A stretch of 64,000 nucleotides of DNA, taken from contig NZ_AKKC02000003.1 of assembly GCF_000282095.2 (NCBI RefSeq), positions 1-64,000 of the forward strand, written 5' to 3'. Positions 29,442 to 38,841 of this stretch are shown piece by piece; position 1 is the first letter of the stretch; the number at the start of each line of letters is the position of its first letter. The notes beneath the pieces were generated by a model that saw nothing but the letters and a program-made list of their open reading frames with translations, ran no database searches and was not told the DNA's origin. Source of the DNA: Rhizobium sp. CF080. Lineage in GTDB: Bacteria > Pseudomonadota > Alphaproteobacteria > Rhizobiales > Rhizobiaceae. Both the position numbers and the translations under genes were made by a program.

Positions 29442-29470
29442 GATCCCGGCTCATCGGGAAGCGGACAAAG

Positions 29471-29507
29471 AAAAACCCGCCGCCAAGCGAATGGCGGCGG
29501 GTTTTTT
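29471..29507. terminator. Bidirectional terminator between ndvB and ndvA
   Basis: A 15-bp stem AAAAACCCGCCGCCA/TGGCGGCGGGTTTTT with a 6-nt loop and T-runs in both directions, placed between two convergent stop codons. Confidence 0.95.
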
Positions 29508-29525
29508 ATTGACGTTCCGAACCGA

Positions 29526-31316
29526 TCAGGCGGGCTGCGCCACCGACCCGGTATGATGATCCACCGCTTCGTCGTCGGTCAGGATGCCGCTTGCCTTCAG
29601 CAGCGCCGCGAAGCGTCCGCCGCTCTCGCTGAGTTCGTCATAGCTGCCCATCTCTGCGACGCGCCCGTTCTCGAGGAAGATCACCTTGTTGGCATCGCGA
29701 ACGGTGGAGAGCCGGTGGGCGATGATGAAGGTGGTGCGGTTCTCCCGAAGACGGTCGATAGCTGTCTTGACGCGAGCCTCGGTCTCGACGTCGAGTGCGC
29801 TGGTCGCCTCGTCAAGGACAAGGATCGGGGCATTCTTGAGGATGGCGCGGGCAATGGCGATACGCTGGCGCTCGCCGCCGGACAGGCGGTTGCCGCGCTC
29901 GCCGACAGGCGTCTCATAGCCGTTCAAACGGGTTTCGATGAATTCGGCGGCGGCGGCGGCTTCGGCAGCCTTGGCGATTTCCTCCTCGCTCGCGCCCTCG
30001 CGGCCGAGGCGAATGTTCTCGCTGATCGACCGGTTCAGGAGCCCGGCATCCTGGAAGACGGTGGCGATGGAATGGCGCAGCGATTTGCGCGTCACCTTGC
30101 CGATATCGACGCCGTCGATCAGAATCTTGCCTTCCTGGGGGTCGTAAACACGCTGCAGGAGGTTGATGAGCGTCGTCTTGCCGGCCCCGGTCGGGCCGAC
30201 GATGGCGACCGTTTCCCCGGCCTTTGCGGTGAAGGAGACGTTGTGGACGCCCTGGCTCGTATTGGCGAAGCCGAAGGAGACATCGCGGAATTCCACGTCG
30301 CCGCGAACCTCGCCGAGATCGGCGGCATCAGCCGGCTCGGCACGCTCCCCGACGGAATCCTCGAGGATGAAGAAATCCTCGAGCTTGGCCCGCGCTTCGA
30401 AGATCTGGGTCGCGAACTGGCGCAACAGATCGAGACGGCCGATGAGCAGGTTGGCGAAGCCGATGAAGGCCACGACATCGCCCACCCGGATTTCGCCGCG
30501 CTGGACCAGAAGCGTGCCGATGACGAGGATGACGCCCATGGATACGGTCGAGGCGGTCCGGTTGAGCGCGCCCGCCAGAGCCCACCAGTCGAGCACCGGA
30601 TACTGAGCGGCCAGCAGGTCCTTGGTATAGTCCTTGAGCGCCAGGGTTTCGGCCTCGATGCGGTTATAGCTGTGCAGCACCGATACGTTGCTGATCGCGT
30701 CGCTCACATGCGAGAAGACCGTATGGTAGTGGTTCTCGACCGAGGCCTGGCCCTCCTTGGTACGGTTCATCACCGTCACGCCGATGATCCAGTAGAGGAT
30801 GCTCAGCACCAGGAGCACGAGGCTGAGCCGCCAATCCATCGAGATCGCAGTCGGGATCAGCAGCAAGAGCGCCACGGCGGTGGCGAGGTGGGTGCGCATG
30901 AATTCGAGCCACAGACCGAACAGGCTCTCCGCCGCACGCAGCAAGGTGTGCAGTGCGTGGGAGGTGCCGCGGGTGTGGTGCCAGGCAAGGGGCATGGAGA
31001 TGATGCGCCCGAAAGCCTCGGTCAGCAGCGATGCACGCCGGCCATGGGCAAGCCTGTCCGCCTCGCGGGAAACGAGCACATAGGCGATGGTGTTGAAGAC
31101 ACCGAAACCGGCCCACAACACCAGGACCGGCGCAACGGTACCGCCGGACGAAATGGCGTCGATGATCCGGCCGAACAGGATCGGTTCGGCAATGGTGATG
31201 ACGGCAAGCACGATATTGGCGATGACGACGGCGGTGACGCGCCATTTATTCTTCGCCAGATATTTGAGGGCTCGTGCGTAAACCTGGAACAGCGTCAACT
31301 GCGCAACCTTTTTCAT
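29526..31316 (-). CDS. ndvA: Cyclic beta-1,2-glucan exporter NdvA/ChvA
   Basis: 596-residue ABC half-transporter with fused membrane and ATPase domains; works as a homodimer exporting cyclic beta-1,2-glucan to the periplasm. Six helices lie in about the first 310 residues (with ITIAEPILFGRIIDAISSGG and HGRRASLLTEAFGRIISMPLAWHH typical of NdvA), then Walker A GPTGAGKTT, signature LSGGERQR, Walker B ILVLDEATSALD and IIAHRLSTV. The start MKKVAQLTLF at 31316 is preferred; an in-frame start at 31367 adds Pro/Arg-rich residues. The ribosome site is weak at both. It is divergent from expR with a 292-bp spacer, in which no exact EcfG or CtrA motif was seen. Confidence 0.96.
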   Translation of the reverse strand: MKKVAQLTLFQVYARALKYLAKNKWRVTAVVIANIVLAVITIAEPILFGRIIDAISSGGTVAPVLVLWAGFGVFNTIAYVLVSREADRLAHGRRASLLTEAFGRIISMPLAWHHTRGTSHALHTLLRAAESLFGLWLEFMRTHLATAVALLLLIPTAISMDWRLSLVLLVLSILYWIIGVTVMNRTKEGQASVENHYHTVFSHVSDAISNVSVLHSYNRIEAETLALKDYTKDLLAAQYPVLDWWALAGALNRTASTVSMGVILVIGTLLVQRGEIRVGDVVAFIGFANLLIGRLDLLRQFATQIFEARAKLEDFFILEDSVGERAEPADAADLGEVRGDVEFRDVSFGFANTSQGVHNVSFTAKAGETVAIVGPTGAGKTTLINLLQRVYDPQEGKILIDGVDIGKVTRKSLRHSIATVFQDAGLLNRSISENIRLGREGASEEEIAKAAEAAAAAEFIETRLNGYETPVGERGNRLSGGERQRIAIARAILKNAPILVLDEATSALDVETEARVKTAIDRLRENRTTFIIAHRLSTVRDANKVIFLENGRVAEMGSYDELSESGGRFAALLKASGILTDDEAVDHHTGSVAQPA

Positions 31317-31608
31317 ATGGAGCCGCCATGCCGGCGGCCTCGGTAATCTAATGATCGGAAACGGCAATTCCGCGACGGACGCCGAAGATAATACTCTTCT
31401 GCCAGAAATGTTTCATGGAGGGCAAGGCTTCGCGTATTCGGTGTCTTGAACCAGCTCACCGCTTCTCTCACAAAACCGTCAAGGGCTAGATTTCGCGGTA
31501 TACCTTCAACGAATGATAACTATGCTAATCGATTGTGAATGAGGGAAGTTACTGAAATTTAACGTAAAGAGAAAAAGCGCCCGGAAAGAGCGCGGCAGGG
31601 AGCAGGTC

Positions 31609-32349
31609 GTGAACATTCAGCTGGTCGTGCAACTCTTGATACTTGTAGGGGAAATCAAGACCGAGGCGGAGCTGACGGCCCAGCTCGAATCTCTGCTGAA
31701 GGCCTATGGTTTTGAATATTACGGACTGGTGATCCAGCCGCGCTCCCTTCAGGATCAGGCCGGGCTTACCCTGGCCAGCCGCTGGCCGGAAGGCTGGCAG
31801 GAAATTTATGTGGCCCGCAAATATGTGCTGGTCGATCCGACTGTGCGCATGCTCAGCATTGTGCAGAGACCCTTCCGCTGGCGGGATGCGGTCCTCAGGC
31901 TCCGGAACGACCCGCATCGCCAGCGCATGCAGCGAATGATGCAGGAGGGGACGCGTTACGGCCTTCAGGACGGCTACATGTTTCCGGTTCATGGCCGCAA
32001 CGGGCTGCTCGGCAACATGAGCCTCGGTGGGCGGCCGGTAGACCTTTCGCCCGCTGAAATGGCGCTTTTCGACGTCGCCGCCAAAAAGGTGTTCTGGCGC
32101 TTTCTGGATCTGCGCGGTCAGGCAGAAGAGCTGGAGGCTGTCGCGAAAGTCGACACCCAGCTTACCCGCCGCGAGATGGAAGTCATCGTCCTGCTGACCG
32201 AGGGGCTGACCTCCAACGAGATCGCAAAGTCGCTCGATATCTCCAGCCATACGGTCGACTGGTACATCAACGGGCTTCAGGAGAAGCTGCGCGCCAAGAA
32301 CCGCCAGCATGTGGTCGCTTCGGCGTTTCGCCTCGGCCTCGTCACCTAG
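31609..32349 (+). CDS. expR: LuxR-type quorum-sensing regulator, ExpR-like
   Basis: 246-residue acyl-homoserine-lactone receptor and transcription factor. The GTG start follows AGGGAGCAGG. The N-terminal ligand domain keeps the five invariant TraR positions with a constant offset of six: Trp63, Tyr67, Asp76, Pro77 and Trp91 (TraR W57, Y61, D70, P71, W85). The C-terminal LuxR HTH begins LTRREMEVIVLLTEGLTSNEIA and ends HVVASAFRLGL. No luxI-type synthase is nearby, so it is a solo receptor in this window. Its place between ndvA and pyc is that of expR in Sinorhizobium meliloti, where it controls exopolysaccharide and motility; here the gene is intact. Confidence 0.82.
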   Translation: MNIQLVVQLLILVGEIKTEAELTAQLESLLKAYGFEYYGLVIQPRSLQDQAGLTLASRWPEGWQEIYVARKYVLVDPTVRMLSIVQRPFRWRDAVLRLRNDPHRQRMQRMMQEGTRYGLQDGYMFPVHGRNGLLGNMSLGGRPVDLSPAEMALFDVAAKKVFWRFLDLRGQAEELEAVAKVDTQLTRREMEVIVLLTEGLTSNEIAKSLDISSHTVDWYINGLQEKLRAKNRQHVVASAFRLGLVT

Positions 32350-32378
32350 GATCAGGACCTCGATTTCCTCGCGACATA

Positions 32379-32407
32379 AATTTGTCATCCGGCCTTCCCG
32401 ACAAATT
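32379..32407. other. AT-flanked inverted repeat after expR
   Basis: AATTTGTC (32379-32386) and GACAAATT (32400-32407) form an 8-bp stem with a 13-nt loop, 30 bp after the expR stop and 77 bp before pyc. It may be a weak terminator or an operator for pyc. Confidence 0.35.
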
Positions 32408-32483
32408 GCGCTTGCTCGATTAAGACGATAGTGATTTCCTTGCAGTGCAGCATTTTTCTCGATGGCGCGTGGGGAGATCCGTC

Positions 32484-35400
32484 TTGTCGATTTCGAAGAT
32501 ACTGGTTGCCAACCGCTCGGAGATAGCGATCCGGGTTTTCCGTGCGGCCAATGAGCTTGGCATCAAAACGGTTGCGATCTGGGCGGAGGAGGACAAGCTC
32601 TCGCTGCATCGCTTCAAGGCGGACGAGAGCTATCAGGTCGGCCGCGGCCCGCATCTTTCCAGGGATATGGGGCCGATCGAGAGCTATCTGTCGATTCCGG
32701 AAGTGATCCGCGTCGCCAAGCTTTCCGGTGCCGATGCCATTCATCCGGGCTATGGGCTGCTGTCGGAAAGCCCGGAATTCGTCGAGGCCTGCAACGATGC
32801 AGGGATCATCTTCATCGGCCCGCGGCCGGATACGATGCGCCAGCTCGGCAACAAGGTGGCGGCCCGCAACCTGGCCATCTCGGTCGGCGTGCCGGTGGTG
32901 CCGGCGACCGAGCCGCTGCCGGACGACATGGCGGTCGTTGCGAAAATGGCCGAGGAAATCGGTTATCCGGTGATGCTGAAGGCCTCCTGGGGCGGCGGCG
33001 GACGTGGCATGCGCGCCATCCGCGATCCGAAGGACCTCGCCAGGGAAGTCGTGGAAGCCAAGCGCGAGGCGATGGCCGCCTTCGGCAAGGACGAAGTCTA
33101 TCTCGAAAAGCTCGTCGAGCGCGCCCGCCACGTGGAGAGCCAGATCCTCGGCGATACGCACGGCAATGTCGTGCATCTGTTCGAGCGCGACTGTTCGATC
33201 CAGCGCCGCAACCAGAAGGTCGTCGAGCGTGCGCCGGCACCCTATCTGTCGGAAGCCCAGCGGCAGGAACTGGCGGGTTATTCGCTGAAGATCGCCGCGG
33301 CGACCCATTATGTCGGCGCCGGCACGGTCGAGTACCTGATGGATGCCGACAGCGGCAAGTTCTACTTCATCGAGGTGAACCCGCGCATCCAGGTCGAGCA
33401 TACGGTGACCGAGGTCGTCACCGGCATCGATATCGTCAAGGCGCAGATCCATATCCTCGAGGGTTTTGCGATCGGCACGCCGGAATCCGGCGTGCCGGCT
33501 CAAGCTGACATCCGCCTCCACGGCCACGCGCTGCAATGCCGCATCACCACCGAAGATCCGGAGCATAACTTCATCCCGGATTACGGGCGCATCACCGCCT
33601 ATCGTTCGGCCGGCGGTTTCGGCATCCGTCTCGACGGCGGCACGGCCTATTCGGGCGCGATCATCACCCGCTATTACGATCCGCTGCTGGTCAAGGTAAC
33701 GGCTGCCGGCACCACGCCGCAGGAGGCGATCGACCGCATGGACCGGGCGCTGCGCGAATTCCGCATCCGCGGCGTCGCCACCAACCTGACCTTCCTCGAA
33801 GCGATCATCGGTCATCAGAAATTCCGCGACAACACCTATACGACGCGGTTCATCGACACGACGCCGGAACTGTTCGAGCAGGTGAAGCGCCAGGACCGCG
33901 CCACCAAGCTGCTCACCTATCTCGCCGACGTCACCGTCAACGGTCATCCGGAAACCAAGGGCCGGCCCGCACCTTCCGAACACGCCGCAAAGCCGATCCT
34001 GCCCTATATCAACGGCCCGATCCCGGACGGCACCAAGCAGCTGCTCGACACGCTCGGGCCGAAAAAGTTCGGCGAATGGATGCGCAATGAAAAGCGCGTG
34101 CTGATGACCGACACGACGATGCGCGACGGCCATCAGTCGCTGCTGGCGACCCGCATGCGCACCTATGACATCGCGCGGGTGGCGGGCGTCTATGCGCGGG
34201 CGCTGCCGAACCTGTTCTCGCTGGAATGCTGGGGTGGGGCGACTTTCGATGTTTCCATGCGCTTCCTCACCGAAGACCCGTGGGAACGCCTGGCAATGAT
34301 CCGAGAGGACGCGCCGAACCTGCTTTTGCAGATGCTTCTGCGCGGCGCCAACGGGGTCGGTTACAAGAACTATCCCGACAACGTCGTCAAATACTTCGTC
34401 TCCCAGGCCGCCAAGGGCGGCATCGACCTCTTCCGTGTCTTCGACTGCCTCAACTGGGTCGAGAACATGCGCGTGTCGATGGATGCGATCCAGGAGGAGA
34501 ACAAGCTCTGCGAGGCGGCGATCTGCTATACCGGCGATCTCCTGAATTCCGCGCGCCCGAAATACGACCTCAAATATTACGTTTCTCTGGCCGAAGAGCT
34601 GGAGAAGGCGGGCGCGCATATCATCGCGCTGAAGGACATGGCCGGCCTCCTGAAGCCGGCTGCGGCAAGGGTGCTGTTCAAGGCGCTGCGCGATGCCACT
34701 TCGCTGCCGATCCATTTCCATACGCATGACACCTCGGGCATCTCGGCCGCGACGGTGCTTGCCGCGGTGGAGGCTGGCGTCGATGCGGTCGATGCGGCGA
34801 TGGACGCGGTGTCCGGCAATACCTCGCAGCCCTGCCTCGGCTCGATCGTCGAGGCGCTGTCGGGCTCCGAACGGGATCCGGGTCTCGATCCCGAATGGAT
34901 CCGCCGCATCTCCTTCTACTGGGAAGCGGTGCGCGGCCAGTATGCCGCCTTCGAAAGCGACCTCAAGGGGCCGGCCTCGGAAGTCTATCTGCACGAAATG
35001 CCGGGCGGCCAGTTCACCAACCTCAAGGAACAGGCCCGTTCGCTCGGGCTTGAAACCCGCTGGCACAAGGTCGCCCAGACCTATGCGGACGTGAACCGGA
35101 TGTTCGGCGACATCGTCAAGGTGACGCCGTCCTCCAAGGTGGTCGGCGACATGGCGCTGATGATGGTCTCCCAGGACCTGACGGTTGCCGATGTCGAGAA
35201 CCCGGCCAAGGACATCGCGTTTCCCGACTCCGTCGTATCGATGCTGAAGGGCGATCTCGGCCAACCGCCCGGCGGCTGGCCGGAAGCGCTGCAGAAAAAG
35301 GCGCTGAAGGGCGAGGCGCCCTATACGGCGGTGCCCGGCTCGCTTCTGGCCCCGGCCGATCTCGACGCCGAGCGCAAAACGATCGAGGACAAGCTGGAGC

Positions 35401-35945
35401 GCAAGGTCAACGACTTCGAGTTCGCCTCCTACCTGATGTATCCGAAGGTGTTCACCGACTTCGCGCTGGCGTCGGATACCTACGGCCCGGTCTCGGTTCT
35501 GCCGACGCATGCCTATTTCTACGGGCTCGGCGATGGCGAGGAGATGTTCGCCGACATCGAGCGCGGCAAGACGCTTGTGGTCGTCAACCAGGCGATGAGC
35601 GGCACGGATGCGCAAGGCCTGGTCACCGTGTTCTTTGAGCTCAACGGCCAGCCGCGCCGCATCAAGGTGCCGGACAGGGCGCATGGTGCTTCCGGCAGTG
35701 CGGTCCGCCGCAAGGCGGATACCGCCAATGCCGCCCATCTCGGCGCGCCGATGCCCGGCGTCATCAGCCGCGTCTTTGCGACAACCGGCCAGGCGGTCAA
35801 GGCCGGCGACGTGCTCCTGTCGATCGAGGCGATGAAGATGGAAACCGCCCTGCATGCCGAAAAGGATGGCACTATCGCCGAAGTCCTCGTCAAGGCCGGC
35901 GACCAGATCGACGCAAAGGATCTGCTTATCGTCTATGGCGGCTGA
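32484..35945 (+). CDS. pyc: Pyruvate carboxylase
   Basis: 1153-residue biotin enzyme making oxaloacetate from pyruvate (anaplerosis). The TTG start at 32484 (MSISKILVANRSE) is chosen because GGGGAGA lies 7 nt upstream and the resulting length matches rhizobial Pyc (about 1152); the upstream in-frame region is Arg-rich. Order: biotin carboxylase (about 1-460; SWGGGGRGMR ATP loop, EKLVERARHVESQ, FIEVNPRIQVEHTVTE), carboxyltransferase (about 540-820; DTTMRDGHQS, FRVFDCLNW, HFHTHDTSG metal and catalytic region), allosteric/PT domain, and C-terminal biotinyl domain with EAMKMET, biotin on Lys1118. A hairpin overlaps the stop codon. Confidence 0.97.
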   Translation: MSISKILVANRSEIAIRVFRAANELGIKTVAIWAEEDKLSLHRFKADESYQVGRGPHLSRDMGPIESYLSIPEVIRVAKLSGADAIHPGYGLLSESPEFVEACNDAGIIFIGPRPDTMRQLGNKVAARNLAISVGVPVVPATEPLPDDMAVVAKMAEEIGYPVMLKASWGGGGRGMRAIRDPKDLAREVVEAKREAMAAFGKDEVYLEKLVERARHVESQILGDTHGNVVHLFERDCSIQRRNQKVVERAPAPYLSEAQRQELAGYSLKIAAATHYVGAGTVEYLMDADSGKFYFIEVNPRIQVEHTVTEVVTGIDIVKAQIHILEGFAIGTPESGVPAQADIRLHGHALQCRITTEDPEHNFIPDYGRITAYRSAGGFGIRLDGGTAYSGAIITRYYDPLLVKVTAAGTTPQEAIDRMDRALREFRIRGVATNLTFLEAIIGHQKFRDNTYTTRFIDTTPELFEQVKRQDRATKLLTYLADVTVNGHPETKGRPAPSEHAAKPILPYINGPIPDGTKQLLDTLGPKKFGEWMRNEKRVLMTDTTMRDGHQSLLATRMRTYDIARVAGVYARALPNLFSLECWGGATFDVSMRFLTEDPWERLAMIREDAPNLLLQMLLRGANGVGYKNYPDNVVKYFVSQAAKGGIDLFRVFDCLNWVENMRVSMDAIQEENKLCEAAICYTGDLLNSARPKYDLKYYVSLAEELEKAGAHIIALKDMAGLLKPAAARVLFKALRDATSLPIHFHTHDTSGISAATVLAAVEAGVDAVDAAMDAVSGNTSQPCLGSIVEALSGSERDPGLDPEWIRRISFYWEAVRGQYAAFESDLKGPASEVYLHEMPGGQFTNLKEQARSLGLETRWHKVAQTYADVNRMFGDIVKVTPSSKVVGDMALMMVSQDLTVADVENPAKDIAFPDSVVSMLKGDLGQPPGGWPEALQKKALKGEAPYTAVPGSLLAPADLDAERKTIEDKLERKVNDFEFASYLMYPKVFTDFALASDTYGPVSVLPTHAYFYGLGDGEEMFADIERGKTLVVVNQAMSGTDAQGLVTVFFELNGQPRRIKVPDRAHGASGSAVRRKADTANAAHLGAPMPGVISRVFATTGQAVKAGDVLLSIEAMKMETALHAEKDGTIAEVLVKAGDQIDAKDLLIVYGG

Positions 35946-35958
35946 TTTCAGCCGCCAT
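35935..35958 (+). other. Perfect hairpin overlapping the pyc stop codon
   Basis: ATGGCGGCTG and CAGCCGCCAT form a perfect 10-bp stem with a 4-nt loop; the TGA stop lies across the end of the left arm and the loop. No T-run follows, so it may be a 3' stabiliser or a Rho-linked end. Confidence 0.55.
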
Positions 35959-36268
35959 GCCGGCCTGCGCGGACTTTCCGGCCGAGCCTTTCCCCGAAAA
36001 TAGCTATCAGCCGGCGCCCCCGACCAGGGGTGCGTCGGCCCTGCCGTTCGTAGCCGACAGATCGCCCAGATCCTGAAAACGAGCGCCTTATATGATGCGG
36101 ATTGTGACCGATCGGAACCAAAGTTTTCGAGCGTGGTCAATTGCCGCGAACTTTTCTTTCCGTTGTGGGTTTCGCCTCGATACAATTTGTGAGAGGCAGG
36201 ACGTCTTCGCAGCGTTGCAAATTCAATCGATTTAAATATGTTCGCGGCGATCGAGAAGGAACTTGCCC
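35946..36268. other. 323-bp spacer between pyc and the MFS gene
   Basis: Apart from the hairpin at its left end, nothing recognisable was seen. The right half (about 36090-36250) is AT-richer and probably carries the promoter of the MFS gene; no exact EcfG motif is present (GGAAC at about 36115 lacks a correctly spaced CGTT). Confidence 0.4.
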
Positions 36269-37459
36269 ATGGATAGTCGCGCGCCCTCCAACGCTTCCTC
36301 CGGCTCACGAACGTTCATCACCCGCGAAAGAGTGGCCGTGTCGCTGCTCTTCCTGATGAACGGCTTCATGGTCGGCGCCTGGGCGCCAAAAATTCCGGAA
36401 TTCGCAAGTCGGCTGGGCTTGAGCGAGAGCTCGCTCGGGTTGATGATTCTGACTTTTGGGCTCGGATCTCTGCTGATGATGCCGATTGCCGGCAGCCAGA
36501 TCGCCCGTTTCGGATCGAGCCAGGTTTCCAAATATACGTCGGTGCTGCTCACTCCGACATTGCTCCTCCTCACCTGGGTCGGCAGCATCTGGTCCGGCGC
36601 GTTCGCCATATTCTTGTTCGGCGGCCTGATCGGGGCGATGGACGTGGCGATGAACGCCAATGCGGTCTCGGTGGAAAAAAACATGCGGCGGGCGATCATG
36701 TCGTCCTGCCATGCCTTCTGGAGTCTCGGCGGATTGCTGGGATCCTCGACGGGCGGATTCCTGATCGAACACATCGGCGTTTCCGCGCATGCCATCCTGG
36801 TCACGGTACTTGCAGCATTGATGATCATTGCTGCCTGGCGGATCGTTCTGCACGATGCACCCCATCCGGACGAAGCCAGGCATGGCGGAAGCCGCCTGCC
36901 GCGTTCGCCGCTGCCCTGGCTGATCGGCATCATGGCGCTGTTCTGCATGATCCCGGAAGGCGCGATCCTCGATTGGGGTGCGCTCTACCTCCGAAACGAG
37001 TTGGCGGCTTCCGTCACGCTGTCCGGCTTCGCATTCGCTGCGTTTTCGCTGACCATGGCGACGATGCGGTTTGCCGGCGACCTGATCCGCGACCGTTTTG
37101 GCGCGGTGAAGACGCTGCGGGTCTGCGCCGTCATTTCGATCTTCGGCCTGCTGCTGATCGGCTTTGCGCAGAATGCGCCGATGGCGATCGCCGGCTTTGC
37201 CCTGACGGGCATCGGCATTTCCAACATCGTACCGATCGCTTTCTCGGCCGCCGGCAACCTGCCGGGCATGGCGGCCGGCGTCGGCCTCTCGGTGGTCACG
37301 ACCATGGGTTATTCCGGCATCCTGGTCGCGCCATCGGCCATCGGCTTCATTGCCGAACATACCGGCCTTGCGATCATCTTCGCCGGCCTTTCGGCGCTGA
37401 TCGTCGTGGTGCTCATACTCTCGCCTTTGGCCAGACATGCGGATACGGCGCATCACTAG
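36269..37459 (+). CDS. Major facilitator superfamily transporter, YbjJ-like
   Basis: 396-residue inner-membrane transporter with about 12 hydrophobic helices. It begins with a short polar N-terminus, then VAVSLLFLMNGFMVGAWAPKIPEF, typical of the YbjJ/fucose-permease-like MFS group, and has the intracellular RFGAVKTLR loop. The ATG at 36269 follows AAGGA at about 9 nt; a TTG 6 bp upstream is less likely. The substrate cannot be deduced. It stands alone between pyc and ispG. Confidence 0.85.
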   Translation: MDSRAPSNASSGSRTFITRERVAVSLLFLMNGFMVGAWAPKIPEFASRLGLSESSLGLMILTFGLGSLLMMPIAGSQIARFGSSQVSKYTSVLLTPTLLLLTWVGSIWSGAFAIFLFGGLIGAMDVAMNANAVSVEKNMRRAIMSSCHAFWSLGGLLGSSTGGFLIEHIGVSAHAILVTVLAALMIIAAWRIVLHDAPHPDEARHGGSRLPRSPLPWLIGIMALFCMIPEGAILDWGALYLRNELAASVTLSGFAFAAFSLTMATMRFAGDLIRDRFGAVKTLRVCAVISIFGLLLIGFAQNAPMAIAGFALTGIGISNIVPIAFSAAGNLPGMAAGVGLSVVTTMGYSGILVAPSAIGFIAEHTGLAIIFAGLSALIVVVLILSPLARHADTAHH

Positions 37460-37586
37460 GCTGCGTCAGCCTGCCGGGCTGGAAGCGAGAAGGTCGACGC
37501 GATAAAGTGAGTGTCGCGGCGGTTGACAAGCCGTAAGCCATACGCCACCTGAAAGACGCTTCATTCCCAAGCCGACGAGACTTCCG

Positions 37587-38837
37587 ATGACCGCACCCAT
37601 CGACTACGACCCGAAACCGCGCCGCGCCACAGTCGCCGTCGATGTCGGCGGCGTCATTGTCGGGGGAGGGGCGCCAGTCGTCGTGCAGTCGATGACCAAT
37701 ACCGATACCGCTGATATCGATAGCACGGTCGCCCAGGTCGCAGCGCTCTACAAGGCCGGCTCCGAGCTCGTCCGCATCACCGTCGACCGCGACGAGAGCG
37801 CTGCCGCCGTTCCAAAAATCCGTGAACGCCTGCTGCGGCTCGGCATGGACGTGCCTCTGGTCGGCGATTTTCACTATATCGGCCACAAGCTGCTCGCCGA
37901 TCACCCGGCCTGCGCCGAGGCGCTCGCCAAATACCGCATCAATCCGGGTAATGTCGGCTTCAAGGACAAGAAGGACAAGCAGTTCGCCGACATCATCGAG
38001 ATGGCGATCCGCTACGACAAGCCGGTTCGCATCGGCGTCAACTGGGGTTCGCTCGACCAGGATCTCCTGACCACGCTGATGGACCGCAACGCGGCGGATA
38101 GTTCGCCGCTGTCGGCCCGCCAGGTCATGCATGAGGCGATCGTCCAGTCGGCGCTGATCTCCGCCGAGCTTGCCGAGCAGATCGGCCTGCCGCGCAACCG
38201 CATCATCCTGTCGGCCAAGGTCAGCCAGGTGCAGGACCTGATCGCCGTCTATTCGATGCTCACCGAGCGCTCCAACCATGCGCTGCATCTCGGGCTGACC
38301 GAGGCCGGCATGGGCTCCAAGGGCATCGTCGCCTCCTCGGCTGCCATGGGCTACGTGCTGCAGCACGGGATCGGCGATACGATCCGTGTTTCGCTGACGC
38401 CGGAGCCGAACGGCGACCGGACCCGCGAAGTGCAGGTGGCGCAGGAACTGCTGCAGGTCATGGGGTTCCGCCAGTTCGTTCCCGTCGTCGCCGCCTGTCC
38501 CGGTTGTGGCCGCACCACCTCGACGGTGTTCCAGGAGCTTGCCCAGAACATCCAGAACGACCTGCGCAAGAACATGCCGGTCTGGCGCGAGAAATATCCC
38601 GGCGTCGAAGCGCTCAACGTCGCGGTCATGGGCTGCATCGTCAACGGTCCCGGCGAGAGCAAGCATGCCGATATCGGCATCTCGCTGCCAGGCACCGGCG
38701 AAACGCCGGCAGCACCTGTCTTCATCGACGGCAAGAAGGCGCTGACTTTGCGTGGCGTGAACATCGCCGCCGATTTCGAGAAGCTCGTCATCGACTATAT
38801 CGAGCAGCGTTTTGGCCAACGCACGGCTGCAGAATAA
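37587..38837 (+). CDS. ispG: 4-hydroxy-3-methylbut-2-enyl diphosphate synthase IspG
   Basis: 416-residue iron-sulfur enzyme of the MEP isoprenoid pathway converting MEcPP to HMBPP. The N-terminal TIM-barrel part shows [12 protein letters not shown], typical of GcpE/IspG; the C-terminal [4Fe-4S] domain carries CPGCGRTT and GCIVNGPGE with the cluster cysteines. Length is normal for the alphaproteobacterial form. The hisC gene starts 4 bp after its stop, so they are one transcription unit. With ispA at 41.4 kb, two isoprenoid genes sit within 5 kb. Confidence 0.96.
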   Translation: MTAPIDYDPKPRRATVAVDVGGVIVGGGAPVVVQSMTNTDTADIDSTVAQVAALYKAGSELVRITVDRDESAAAVPKIRERLLRLGMDVPLVGDFHYIGHKLLADHPACAEALAKYRINPGNVGFKDKKDKQFADIIEMAIRYDKPVRIGVNWGSLDQDLLTTLMDRNAADSSPLSARQVMHEAIVQSALISAELAEQIGLPRNRIILSAKVSQVQDLIAVYSMLTERSNHALHLGLTEAGMGSKGIVASSAAMGYVLQHGIGDTIRVSLTPEPNGDRTREVQVAQELLQVMGFRQFVPVVAACPGCGRTTSTVFQELAQNIQNDLRKNMPVWREKYPGVEALNVAVMGCIVNGPGESKHADIGISLPGTGETPAAPVFIDGKKALTLRGVNIAADFEKLVIDYIEQRFGQRTAAE

Positions 38838-38841
38838 TTCC

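Noticed and set aside
36115..36145. GGAAC upstream of the MFS gene as an EcfG promoter
   Set aside because: No CGTT at 16 or 17 bp.
32385..36308. Antisense open frame of over 1300 codons opposite pyc (similar long ones at 3450-5798, 20958-23252, 24210-26564)
   Set aside because: They lie opposite clear conserved genes, have Arg/His/Asp-rich composition typical of high-GC antisense frames, and show no domain motifs.
37523..37528. TTGACA as -35 box of ispG
   Set aside because: No acceptable -10 element at 16-18 bp downstream.
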